Source: an uncultured Lachnospiraceae bacterium (lineage in GTDB: Bacteria > Bacillota > Clostridia > Lachnospirales > Lachnospiraceae). From it: a DNA stretch of 64,000 nt. This document shows, piece after piece, positions 51,099 through 59,717 of the stretch. The notes beneath the pieces were generated by a model. It saw only the letters and a list, made by a program, of their open reading frames with translations. It was not told the origin of the DNA and ran no database searches. The translations under genes were made by a program, and so were the position numbers. The DNA lies in contig CAJUFL010000002.1 in NCBI GenBank assembly GCA_910585605.1, positions 74,843 through 138,842 of the forward strand. Reading direction: 5' to 3'. Positions within the stretch are counted from its first letter, which is position 1. Each line of letters begins with the position of its first letter.

Positions 51099-54000
51099 GC
51101 ATTTTCACCCCCATTCTCTTCCTTTTTCAAGATAATATTCTTTGCCTCATTTTTATCCAGCCGGGAACCAATTCTATATGCATTTCCGCCAAACCCCGCT
51201 TCAAAACGGCAGACACTTCTATAGTCACAGTAATTACATGGACAGTTATGCTCCCCTTTTTCCGGGTTCATTTCAATCTGACCATGGATAATTTTTTCTC
51301 CAATATCCACCATCTTATCCCGGACAAATTCCGATATCTGCATCAATTCTTCAGTAGTCACCAAAGCACTGTTTCTGGAGTCAAAACTGCCATCCTTCTT
51401 ATATCTGACTGGTGTAACCAAGCCTGTTTTTTCATCCATTAATTCCAGACTCTTTTCATCCTCATTGACCAGTCCCAAAAGTCTGCTGCTCTCAATTCTT
51501 TTCTGTTCTAATTTCTCTTCTTCCGTTTCCTCAATAATCGGGTCATAAATATGATAATAGTACATTCCAGTAGGGATAATCTTCTTATCCGGATACTGCC
51601 TTTTTAACAGTTCTATCATTACACTCATATAAACAGTAAGCTGCAACTGCTTTCCTTCATACATTTTTACATAATCTATATCCTTTGCACCCGATTTATA
51701 ATCAATGACTTTCAGATAAACCGCATCCTGTGTTTCCTTAATATCCACTCTGTCTACAATACCGTTCAATTCCATTTGTATGCCGTCTTCTAATGCCATT
51801 GTAATATAGGAAAGTGCATCTTCCGGAGAGAATTTCTTTTCAAAATAAGCCGGTTCCATCCCCCCCTGCTCCATATGTCTGCAAAGATTTGCAATACTTC
51901 TGCCTGCTATCCGAATCAATACTTCCAACTGATGACGGTTACGGCTGCTGCTGTCAAATATGGTTTCATTTTCCTCTTTTGCCGCCTGTATCGTAATGGA
52001 AGCTGCCTGCTCATCTATCTGTTCTTTCGTCATCTTTTTGGGATTTATCTCCCCATCTTTTACCATTTTAAAGAATCTCTCCATTACTGCATGAAGAATG
52101 GTTCCCATATTATTAGACTCTATCCTGTATTCATCTCTTTTTGCTATCTTTAAGCCATATTTTAAAAAGAACTGATAGGCACATCCAGAATAAGTCTCCA
52201 GCCGCGAAACACTGTGCAGCATCCGCTCACCATAAAGCTTCCTGGCAATCGCCTGGTCTAACATTCCCACCTGGTTATGATAAAAATATCCCTCTAAAAT
52301 CCGGTTGGTCATTTCCGGATTATCTCTCTCCATAATATGGTATACAGATGAATCTGCCAGTTCCTCATCTGAAAGATTTTTGGCAAAATAAGAAACCAGT
52401 TCTTCTCTTGTAAGAGGCAGCATATTTTCCAGGATATCTTCTGCTTTGTCCACAGTCAGCATTGGAAAGATCTGCATTATCCGATTTACAAAATAAGAAG
52501 GACGGAGTTCTGCCCCTTTTTCATCCGCTCTCCGGCAGGTTATCATCAATTTCTCTGATGCCTGGGTAAGCTGCAGATACAAATAGAACTGCTGCAAAAA
52601 CAGCTCTTCCTTACTATCTGGTGCGAGGGAAATATTCATATCTTTTAGCTGCTTTCTATCCTTATCCGCCAGAATTCCATTACCGGAACCATTTCTTGGC
52701 AAAATCCCTTCATTTGCTCCCGCTGCGAATAGGAATCGGATATGATGAAGCCTGGTTCGTTCCATATCTCCTATCACCACTTGATCCAGCGTAGACGGAA
52801 TGATTCCCAACTGCATATCTGCAATACCAGTCATCAAAATCTCTATAAAATCCTCCCGGTTAATTTCCTCTTCTCCTAAAATATCCATTGTTTTGTCCAG
52901 CACTGAAATAAATTTGTCATAGACCTGCCCATACGCTTTTGCCTCTCTGAGTTTCTCTTCTGCCTCCAGCTGAATGCTTCGTGCATTTAACTTTTCTGCC
53001 ATTTCATTAGTTGACATAAAATTATGCAAAGCATAGATATACTCCTTTGCCATAGCAGATTTTTTTAAAAATACTGGTGCAATCCCTTCTATCTTTTCCA
53101 TAAACCGTCTTCTTGTTTCATTTACTTCATGAAGTCCTTTTACACCTCCGCGGAAACTTTTTTTCCACCATGAATAGCCTCTCACGCCATATTTCAATGC
53201 ATAATTCTCTAAATTATAAATCTCCTCCTGGTCAATGTCAAAAAATCCGGTCTTCAAATATGAAAATACACTGTCATAAGAAAAATCCGTAGAAAACAAA
53301 TCTACTGTCATTTTTGCAATTTCCACAATAGGATTATGTGACAGTGTTTCACTAAAATCAAGAAAATAGGGTATTTCCATCTGCTCCATAATCCTTCTGT
53401 AAATCATAGACTGTTCCCTTAAATCCCCGATCAAAACCGCAAAATCACGATAACGAAATCCCTCTTCCATCACATATTTTTTAATGGTTTTTGCAATAAA
53501 AAAAATCTCCTCTTTACTGTCCTTTGCCGTGATAACTGCAATCTGCTCTGGTTTGTCATCATATTCCCTAACTGGAAAACGAAAAAGCTGGCGTTCCATA
53601 TGAAAAAGCGCCTGACAGTTTTCCAAACGGTAATTCCTTGCCATCCCGATATGTGGACAGACTGTAATCTGGTTCTCCTTTGCAAGTTTACATAATCTAT
53701 CAACCGACTGCTTGCTAAGAGCAAATAATCCCTGTTCACTATAATCATTTTTCCCAAAAATATCTTCATCCATAGTAAATGAAAAGTACAAGTTGCCGCC
53801 AAGCTTCATCAATTCACCGATCACATCATACTGTACCGGTGTAAATCCTGTAAATCCATCGAAATATATATCCGCCCCGCGCAACAGATCTGACTCCTTT
53901 GCCACCTCTTTTAACAAAGACAAAATCTGCTCGGTCACCATATAGGAGTCCTGCATAGCTTCATCAAATGTTTTTAACAAAATTTTCAAATCCATCAGCT

Positions 54001-54466
54001 TATGATAAAGGCTCTTTTCCGGTCCAAGATTTGCAATTACTCCTTCTAAAATCTCCTCTGTAATCTGATACTGATAAAATTCAGATAACAGGGACTTCAC
54101 CTCGTCCACAAACCCCTGCTTGCCAAGCATAGTGCCATAATAAGAAAGCTCCCCTTTATGCTCCCTTAACAGCTTCATAATCAGCATGCTTTTCCCATAA
54201 TCATCTAAGATATCTCTTGTATGAACATTTCTCTCATCAAAAACCTTAAATGCAAGTCTCGTAAAACTCAGAATGGAAATATCCATTGTCCCCCCATTGG
54301 GATGCAGGGAAACCATATCCTGTTCTGCCGACATATTAGACTGCTCCGGAAGCATAAAAATAATAGGAGAATGGTTCTCCTTCAAAGAATCCTGAATCAT
54401 TTTATCATATATATATCTTGTCTTGCCGGTTCCACTGCCGCCAAGGATAAACTGTACTGCCATCAC
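51095..54466 (-). CDS. addB: ATP-dependent helicase/nuclease subunit B
   Basis: AddB, partner of AddA. 1123 residues. N-terminal ATP site GGSGTGKTRYIYDKM (about 9-23). The nuclease domain has VIDYKSGAKD (about 953) and the four Fe-S cysteines: one in YSGCAYQFFLKYG and three in CPCNYCDYRSVC near residue 1085. The start ATG at 54464-54466 or the next Met is preceded by GGAAAAATGTG. Upstream lies the large palindrome region. Confidence 0.95.
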   Translation of the reverse strand: MMAVQFILGGSGTGKTRYIYDKMIQDSLKENHSPIIFMLPEQSNMSAEQDMVSLHPNGGTMDISILSFTRLAFKVFDERNVHTRDILDDYGKSMLIMKLLREHKGELSYYGTMLGKQGFVDEVKSLLSEFYQYQITEEILEGVIANLGPEKSLYHKLMDLKILLKTFDEAMQDSYMVTEQILSLLKEVAKESDLLRGADIYFDGFTGFTPVQYDVIGELMKLGGNLYFSFTMDEDIFGKNDYSEQGLFALSKQSVDRLCKLAKENQITVCPHIGMARNYRLENCQALFHMERQLFRFPVREYDDKPEQIAVITAKDSKEEIFFIAKTIKKYVMEEGFRYRDFAVLIGDLREQSMIYRRIMEQMEIPYFLDFSETLSHNPIVEIAKMTVDLFSTDFSYDSVFSYLKTGFFDIDQEEIYNLENYALKYGVRGYSWWKKSFRGGVKGLHEVNETRRRFMEKIEGIAPVFLKKSAMAKEYIYALHNFMSTNEMAEKLNARSIQLEAEEKLREAKAYGQVYDKFISVLDKTMDILGEEEINREDFIEILMTGIADMQLGIIPSTLDQVVIGDMERTRLHHIRFLFAAGANEGILPRNGSGNGILADKDRKQLKDMNISLAPDSKEELFLQQFYLYLQLTQASEKLMITCRRADEKGAELRPSYFVNRIMQIFPMLTVDKAEDILENMLPLTREELVSYFAKNLSDEELADSSVYHIMERDNPEMTNRILEGYFYHNQVGMLDQAIARKLYGERMLHSVSRLETYSGCAYQFFLKYGLKIAKRDEYRIESNNMGTILHAVMERFFKMVKDGEINPKKMTKEQIDEQAASITIQAAKEENETIFDSSSRNRHQLEVLIRIAGRSIANLCRHMEQGGMEPAYFEKKFSPEDALSYITMALEDGIQMELNGIVDRVDIKETQDAVYLKVIDYKSGAKDIDYVKMYEGKQLQLTVYMSVMIELLKRQYPDKKIIPTGMYYYHIYDPIIEETEEEKLEQKRIESSRLLGLVNEDEKSLELMDEKTGLVTPVRYKKDGSFDSRNSALVTTEELMQISEFVRDKMVDIGEKIIHGQIEMNPEKGEHNCPCNYCDYRSVCRFEAGFGGNAYRIGSRLDKNEAKNIILKKEENGGENA

Positions 54467-54480
54467 ATTTTTCCTTTCTT

Positions 54481-54754
54481 AAATTCTTGTTTATCTTAGT
54501 AAGGGGGACGCTTTCAACATGAGGGGGTGGTAGAGTCCGCTGTGGGGAAATACCCTGCTGTTCTCGTCCGTCCCCGCTTTCGCTCCTTCGCACGCATAGC
54601 GGTACTAAACTCTTGTATGTCTGTGACATCCAATCGTTAAGTACCGATGGGTGCGAAAGTCCTACCGAGAAACAGCAGAGTATTTCCCCACAGCTTATAC
54701 TCTTCAAAGGCTCATGTTGAAAGCTGTTTCTTGACAGAATCAACACAAGAATTT
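54481..54754 (+). repeat. 274-bp structured palindrome, left copy
   Basis: Ends are AAATTCTTGT (54481) and ACAAGAATTT (54754). Nested pairing: GCTTTCAACATGAG with CTCATGTTGAAAGC; TGTGGGGAAATAC (54541-54553) with GTATTTCCCCACA (54680-54692), perfect; CTGCTGTTCTCG with CGAGAAACAGCAG; and near the tip CGGTACT with AAGTACCG. The block GGGGGACGCTTTCA at 54503-54516 marks its orientation. A GC-rich small hairpin (54759-54773) and GTGACAGG follow the right end. No protein is encoded. It lies 15 bp from the addB start. Confidence 0.8.
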
Positions 54755-54823
54755 ATACGCCTCCGGCGGGGCAGGGGATATTTGTTCCAAGTGACAGGCA
54801 ATCTCTTATCATATATTGCCTTC

Positions 54824-54850
54824 TTATCGGATGGTAATAAATAATATTTA
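54824..54850 (-). promoter_or_regulatory. Sigma-D-like sequence between the two palindromes
   Basis: Minus strand TAAA (54847-54850), 16 bp, CCGATAA (54824-54830). It would read left through the left palindrome towards addB. A chance match is possible. Confidence 0.3.
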
Positions 54851-54902
54851 AAGTCCAATAACTAACCGGTCACATAGTACCAGCGTGCCGCCCGCAGGGC
54901 AG

Positions 54903-55176
54903 AAATTCTTGTTCATTCTACCAGGAAACAGCTTCCATGGCGACTTTATTGTATCAGTGAACAGCAGGAATCTATGGATATAGGGTTCTTAAGAAAGACC
55001 TTGTGGAAACGTCGGTACTTAGAGGGTAGCCTGCTTGCAGGATAGCCTCTTATGTACCGTTACGTTGGAATATTGAGTGCAAACGCGTCTTTCGTAGAAC
55101 CCTATATCCATAGATTCCTGCGTCCGCCACCAACTCGCCATGAAAGCGTCCCCCTTGCTAAGATAAACAGGAATTT
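54903..55176 (-). repeat. 274-bp structured palindrome, right (inverted) copy
   Basis: Exactly as long as the left copy and inverted. Read on the minus strand it begins AAATTCCTGTTTATCTTAG and GGGGGACGCTTTCA and ends AACAAGAATTT like the left copy. The stems differ in sequence but still pair: CAGGAATCTATGGATATAGG (54965 on) with CCTATATCCATAGATTCCTG (55101-55120), CATGGCGA with TCGCCATG, and CGGTAC...GTACCG near the tip. GTGACCGG and a GC-rich hairpin (54887-54902) follow its 3-prime end, as in the left copy. No protein is encoded. Confidence 0.8.
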
Positions 55177-55292
55177 TATTAAACAATAGTATACCATATA
55201 AGGGGATATAATGTTACAAAAGTTTGAATTTTGGGTTCTAATTTCAGGTTTCATTTCATATCCTTATAGTAACAATCATCGGGAGGAATTTT

Positions 55293-55727
55293 ATGGGCAC
55301 ACAGACAAAAATTGTCGTAATCAAAGCGAAAGAAATCATTTATACCGGAATCTTTCTTGTCCTTGGGATTTTATTAATTGTACTACTTATTAATATGTTT
55401 GGAAAAGGAAAAGAAAAGAAAACAGAAACTACCAGCAAATATATCCCCGGCGTATATTCCTCAACCATCACACTTGGAGAAAATACATTAAATGTTGCTG
55501 TAGCAGTAGACGAAGATACCGTCAGCGGTGTCAACATCGAAAATCTGGATGAAACGGTTACCACTATGTATCCGCTGTTAGAGCCTGCTTTAAATGAAAT
55601 TAACAACCAGATTTCTGTTGTTGATAGTGTAGATGATATTACCTATTCAAAAGAAAACCAGTATACATACATTATATTAAATCAGGCCATTAAAAATGCA
55701 CTGGAGCAGGCACAATCCAAAGAATAA
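55293..55727 (+). CDS. Membrane-anchored small protein, possibly FMN-binding-like fold
   Basis: A 144-residue protein: one N-terminal membrane helix (about 15-36), a short Lys/Thr linker and an extracellular domain starting YIPGVYSSTITLGENTLNVA (about 50-69). The opening resembles FMN-binding/RnfG-type domains, but the flavin-attachment SGAT motif is absent. Function unknown. A strong GGGAGGAA ribosome site precedes it, and a terminator follows. Confidence 0.65.
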   Translation: MGTQTKIVVIKAKEIIYTGIFLVLGILLIVLLINMFGKGKEKKTETTSKYIPGVYSSTITLGENTLNVAVAVDEDTVSGVNIENLDETVTTMYPLLEPALNEINNQISVVDSVDDITYSKENQYTYIILNQAIKNALEQAQSKE

Positions 55728-55788
55728 ATTTTGTTCTTACAAACCATCAAAATTGTGTTTTTGAATTTCTCACTTCCACAGAAGGTAA

Positions 55789-55833
55789 AAAGGAGTTGTT
55801 TCACTAAATTAACTTTAGTGTGACAACTCCTTT
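55789..55833. terminator. Bidirectional terminator
   Basis: AAGGAGTTGTTTCACTAAA / TTTAGTGTGACAACTCCTTT stem with a 5-base loop between the convergent genes at 55293 and 55898. Confidence 0.8.
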
Positions 55834-55897
55834 CTCCATCCTAGACCATATAAAATTTTGCCGCAAACTGACTCATCTCAACTATTCAAAAAATATT

Positions 55898-56569
55898 TTA
55901 ATCTCTCTTTGCTGTAATGTTTCCTTTTTCCTTATAAATGGAATGTGCCGGAACAACACCTCTCACCATACTTAAGGGATATATATTAGAATCCTCACAG
56001 ATTACGGAACCGGGATTTAACACGGAATTACATCCAATCTCCACATGATCTCCAAGCATTGCGCCAAATTTTTTCAACCCTGTGTCTATATCAAAATCCC
56101 TGCCTTTTACATGTACGATCGTCTTGTCTGCTTTCACATTGGAAGTAATGGAACCTGCACCCATATGGGAATAAAAACCCAATATGGAATCTCCAACATA
56201 ATTATAATGCGGTACCTGTACATGATTGAATAAAATCACGTTCTTTAATTCTGTAGAATTACCAACCACACAGTCATTGCCGACTAATGCATTTCCCCGG
56301 ATAAATGCCCCAGGACGGACCTCCGTGCGTTCCCCGATAATACAAGGTCCTGCAATATAATTGTTGGGATATATCTTCGCTGATCTGGCAATCCATATAT
56401 TCCCTTCCCGCTCCTCATAAATGTCAGCTGGAAGTGTCTTTCCAAGTTCCCTGATAAAATCACCAATTTGGGGAAGTGCCTCCCATGGATAATCCAGCTT
56501 TTCTAACAGTGGTTTTGCCAGGGTTTCCTCCAATGTATATAGATTCTTGATTGTTACCTGTTCATTCAT
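55898..56569 (-). CDS. Left-handed beta-helix (GlmU-like) sugar-nucleotide acyltransferase
   Basis: Start at the ATG ending at 56569 (MNEQVTIKNLY), behind AGAGGCAGAAATAAT; 223 residues. After a 65-residue helical part come hexapeptide repeats (IYPNNYIAGPCIIGERTEVR, GNALVGNDCVVGNS and so on) of the left-handed beta-helix fold. HYNYVGDSILG and GAGSITSN are close to the acetyltransferase site of GlmU, but the pyrophosphorylase domain is missing. The substrate is uncertain. Confidence 0.8.
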   Translation of the reverse strand: MNEQVTIKNLYTLEETLAKPLLEKLDYPWEALPQIGDFIRELGKTLPADIYEEREGNIWIARSAKIYPNNYIAGPCIIGERTEVRPGAFIRGNALVGNDCVVGNSTELKNVILFNHVQVPHYNYVGDSILGFYSHMGAGSITSNVKADKTIVHVKGRDFDIDTGLKKFGAMLGDHVEIGCNSVLNPGSVICEDSNIYPLSMVRGVVPAHSIYKEKGNITAKRD

Positions 56570-56826
56570 ATTATTTCTGCCTCTACACTGAACCGCCTGC
56601 TCTCCACAAGTAACGAGGGTTGTGAATCCAGGCAATCCTCATTCCTTTCTCTTCATAATATATTTTATTATACTGCATTTTATCAAAATGTACTACCCTT
56701 TAATCCCTCTTTTCTCTGCCATACAAAAGATTTCCTTTCCAATCCCATTTTTACACCTATTGGTTACTACTTCGCTGCTATCTTCTTCAAGCCTATACAA
56801 TTCAAGTCCCTCTTCATCTGTATTGC

Positions 56827-57322
56827 TCACAAATCCACTGTCAGTATTGCCATATTTGCTCTATGGTATGTTACCCGTGCCCAGCTTTCGGTCTTACCAA
56901 ATATCCCTGCAATCTTTGCAAAAGATAATTGTCCAAATACCCTCAGGGAAAACACCTCTTTATAAGGCTCTTTCATCTCATGAAGAACCTTATATACCTG
57001 CATCGCTGTATCTTCATTTACAATTTTCTCTTCAATCGAGCTTCCCTGTCCCTGTAGTTCTTCTTCTATTGGAACTAGCCTTTTTGTTTCCTTAATCGGT
57101 CAAACCAGATATTTTTTGCAATCGCACATAACCATGTATATACAGAAATTTTACCCTAAAAGTCTTTCCCTGCCTGTATTCTTTTAAAAAAGTATCTTGT
57201 GTAATATCCTGCGCTTCTGCCTCATTCCTGCACAAAGAAAGAATATATCGAAATACAGCTTCATATTCTGCTTCAAAAAATATATCTTTATTTTTAAATG
57301 ATTCCCTCCGCTTTGACAGCAC
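56827..57322 (-). pseudogene. ECF sigma factor gene broken by two single-base deletions
   Basis: Reading starts at GTG 57322 (behind GGAGGAGATGAA). Region 2 is clear: EAEYEAVFRYILSL, then AQDITQDTFLKEYRQGKTFR. After FRG/K the frame shifts at the GGG run (57154-57156) to SVYTWLCAIAKNIWFDRLRK, and again at the A5 run (57081-57085) to LVPIEEELQGQGSS. Region 4 follows (LHEMKEPYKEVFSLRVFGQL, SFAKIAGIFGKTESWARV) up to the TGA at 56827. Adding one G and one A restores a sigma factor of about 165 residues. It is either a true pseudogene or has homopolymer errors in the assembly. No anti-sigma gene follows. Confidence 0.75.
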
Positions 57323-57350
57323 TTCATCTCCTCCTTTCATTAAGCATATC

Positions 57351-57382
57351 ATAAGGATGAAAATCTATCTTTTCATCCTTAT
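57351..57382. promoter_or_regulatory. Perfect 13-bp dyad upstream of the broken sigma gene
   Basis: ATAAGGATGAAAA / TTTTCATCCTTAT with a 6-base spacer, about 30 bp before the sigma start. It may be an operator or a leader hairpin. Confidence 0.4.
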
Positions 57383-57428
57383 ATTGGTTAGATGTCCTAA
57401 TTTGCAAAACGTTACAGTTATTTTACAC

Positions 57429-57467
57429 AAAAAAGACCAGTGCACAAATCCTTATTGTGCACCAGTC
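57429..57467 (-). terminator. Terminator of the lipoprotein gene
   Basis: GACCAGTGCACAA / TTGTGCACCAGTC stem (two imperfect pairs) followed by TTTTTT on the minus strand. Confidence 0.8.
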
Positions 57468-57552
57468 CATAAATTTATATTATCAATTTCCTTCTCCAAT
57501 TATTCGTCTGCCAAATACCATGCAGTACATTTGCTAAGTTCACTACCTCAGT

Positions 57553-58356
57553 TTACTGTCCTTTTACATAATGATTTCCCTGCATACTGCCTTCACTATA
57601 CTCACACTTGAATAAATAATCCGAACTTCCCTTTACCATCGCAAAGACAGCTTTTCCATCTTTAAAAGTATTCCCTGCGTAAAACTCATTAATATCCGGT
57701 TCCTTTGAAATATCCCATACAGTGGACAAACCAATGTAACCAGCGATTGCTCCGGCATCCTCCAAATTGCAAAGCTGCAGATGTACGTCAACATTAGTTA
57801 TACCATAGTCTGCCTGAGGAAAATCAGCTGGGAAATAGGTTTCATAAGTAACCACTCTGTATTCCAGATCATCTTTATCCAAATCCGATATCACTACTGC
57901 ATGCCCTGCCGAATTATAATCATCTACAATTTTTTGCGCTTCTGCACCGGTAATCACGCCCGTAATCCGAAAATACATTGTATGATCCTTACTGTCCTGA
58001 GCTGAATAACTCTGAGACTCTACCCATTCCCCAAACTGTGCCGGTTTCTCTAAGGATGCTTCTACCGGTGTAACATCTGATGAACCAGTATCCGTATTTT
58101 CCACTGGTGTTTCCTGAACACTGCTGCCAGCTTCCGTATTTTCTACTGGTGTTTCCTCCCCACTAACACTGTTATCTGCATTTGCCTCTGTCTGTGGTTC
58201 CTCTGAGATTCCTCCTTCCTGTGTAATCTGTTCTGTAATTCCCCCGCCCATCTGTTCTGTTGAATCCACATATACAAACTTCCCACAGCCTGTAACCAGT
58301 AAACTCCCCATAACAAGCGCCAGCATAAATACACCTGTTCTTTTTCTCATTTTCAT
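57553..58356 (-). CDS. Lipoprotein with a Ser/Thr/Glu-rich linker
   Basis: A 267-residue lipoprotein. Signal peptide with lipobox LVTGC (Cys24). Residues about 40-105 form a low-complexity linker containing a repeated unit (GEETPVENTEAGSS, QETPVENTDTGSSD). The C-terminal domain (about 110-267) starts AQFGEWVESQSYS and is beta-rich; I do not recognise it. It is probably anchored on the outer face of the membrane. Function unknown. Confidence 0.75.
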   Translation of the reverse strand: MKMRKRTGVFMLALVMGSLLVTGCGKFVYVDSTEQMGGGITEQITQEGGISEEPQTEANADNSVSGEETPVENTEAGSSVQETPVENTDTGSSDVTPVEASLEKPAQFGEWVESQSYSAQDSKDHTMYFRITGVITGAEAQKIVDDYNSAGHAVVISDLDKDDLEYRVVTYETYFPADFPQADYGITNVDVHLQLCNLEDAGAIAGYIGLSTVWDISKEPDINEFYAGNTFKDGKAVFAMVKGSSDYLFKCEYSEGSMQGNHYVKGQ

Positions 58357-58440
58357 ATTCCCCTTTCCTGTATTATGAATATTTCTTAGTATAACACATA
58401 CAATTTTTACCTTTTAAATGAACTGACATGCTGCAGATTC

Positions 58441-58469
58441 TTGACATTTTATTTTTGCATGAATAAAAT
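58441..58469 (+). promoter_or_regulatory. Sigma-A promoter of the HTH-kinase operon
   Basis: TTGACA (58441-58446), 17-bp spacer, TAAAAT (58464-58469), 52 bp before the HTH gene. Confidence 0.7.
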
Positions 58470-58521
58470 AGAAACCATATATAGGTATCAGCCTTAAGAT
58501 AATAAGACAGTAAAACAGCAT

Positions 58522-59682
58522 ATGGAGATTACAAATATGTCAATACCAATCCATGACGGTCGCACCAATGACCTCTATCAAACTTTAGCAAAATGTGAAG
58601 ACTTAAATGATATGCAGCTCTTTTTAGACCGGCATAGTGAATATTTTACAGACTGGAAAGCATTCATCAATTACCTGCTTGATTCCGGTGGATATTCTTA
58701 TACCCAGTTTGCCCGCCTTTGCGGCATCAGCCGGAATACCATCATTTCCTGGTGTGAGGATGGAAAAATTCCAAGAAGCCGCGAACAATTTGTGCGCATC
58801 GGATTTGCAGTAAATATGACCCTTAACGATATAAATGATTTTTTACAACGATATGGAAAATACCCGAAGCTGAATGCCAAAAATATAGAAGATGCCGTTA
58901 CTATTTTTTCACTTCACAGCCATTTTAACTATGATCAATGTCTTGAACTAAAAAAACATTTTCTCTCTATATTGGAACATATACTGAATGAAAGAAAACA
59001 TAGCAAAGAATACACATATTTTTCAACGAATCAGATCGAATCGGAGCTTCTTACTCTGAAAAGCCTGATAGATTTTGAAACATTTGTAGACAAAAATGCA
59101 AAAGCATTTGCTAACTGCTATGTGAATTTATCTGACTTTATAGACAGCTACATTTCACTAAACACCCAGCATACCAGTGAGTCTTCCGGTACATTAAATG
59201 GGTTTCTCCGAGAAACCATTGACAATCCCCGTCTAATTGCCGGATTCAATACAATGGTCAGCAAGCTTAAGTGCCATGGAACCATCCCTTCACGGATTCA
59301 TCTGATTGCTCTGGGCATTCATCTTAGAATGACTGCGGAGGATATCAATACCATGCTTGATTTTGCCGGCATGGAACCTCTTTGTGCCAAAGACAAGCTG
59401 GAAAGTATCATTTTATTTGCAGCAGAATATGCCGTCATACAGAATCCGGAAATTGAATTTTCCAATGCATTTTTACTAAAGCAGTATACAAAAAATGTAA
59501 AACTAAAAGAAAAATGCGATTCTGTCATAAACAGGCTTGCAATCACAGATTACAAATCTGATAGCGATACAGATTTATTTGAATATATAACACAAACACT
59601 TTTTAATATAGATTCTGATATTACAGATGATCTGCTCTACCTGCTCGGAAAAAAAACAAAAGAAATACCAAAGCAGTCATAA
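58522..59682 (+). CDS. Helix-turn-helix protein paired with a Ser/Thr kinase
   Basis: A 386-residue soluble protein. A helix-turn-helix lies at about residues 57-90 (YSYTQFARLCGISRNTIISW). It is followed by a helical region that seems to contain a second HTH-like copy (HGTIPSRIHLIALGIHLRMT, about 252-271). No phosphorelay domain. It is 35 bp upstream of a membrane Ser/Thr kinase, so it is a likely kinase substrate or the regulator it controls; this is inference from operon structure. Confidence 0.7.
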   Translation: MEITNMSIPIHDGRTNDLYQTLAKCEDLNDMQLFLDRHSEYFTDWKAFINYLLDSGGYSYTQFARLCGISRNTIISWCEDGKIPRSREQFVRIGFAVNMTLNDINDFLQRYGKYPKLNAKNIEDAVTIFSLHSHFNYDQCLELKKHFLSILEHILNERKHSKEYTYFSTNQIESELLTLKSLIDFETFVDKNAKAFANCYVNLSDFIDSYISLNTQHTSESSGTLNGFLRETIDNPRLIAGFNTMVSKLKCHGTIPSRIHLIALGIHLRMTAEDINTMLDFAGMEPLCAKDKLESIILFAAEYAVIQNPEIEFSNAFLLKQYTKNVKLKEKCDSVINRLAITDYKSDSDTDLFEYITQTLFNIDSDITDDLLYLLGKKTKEIPKQS

Positions 59683-59717
59683 AACAGAAATACAAATTTT
59701 ATTTTGCAATTGAGGTT

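Noticed and set aside
54405..54746. 113-codon open frame on the minus strand across the left palindrome
   Set aside because: It overlaps addB and the paired stems, has no ribosome site and no protein-like composition.
55211..55393. 60-codon plus-strand frame before the membrane protein gene
   Set aside because: It overlaps the real gene (55293) in another frame and has no protein-like features.
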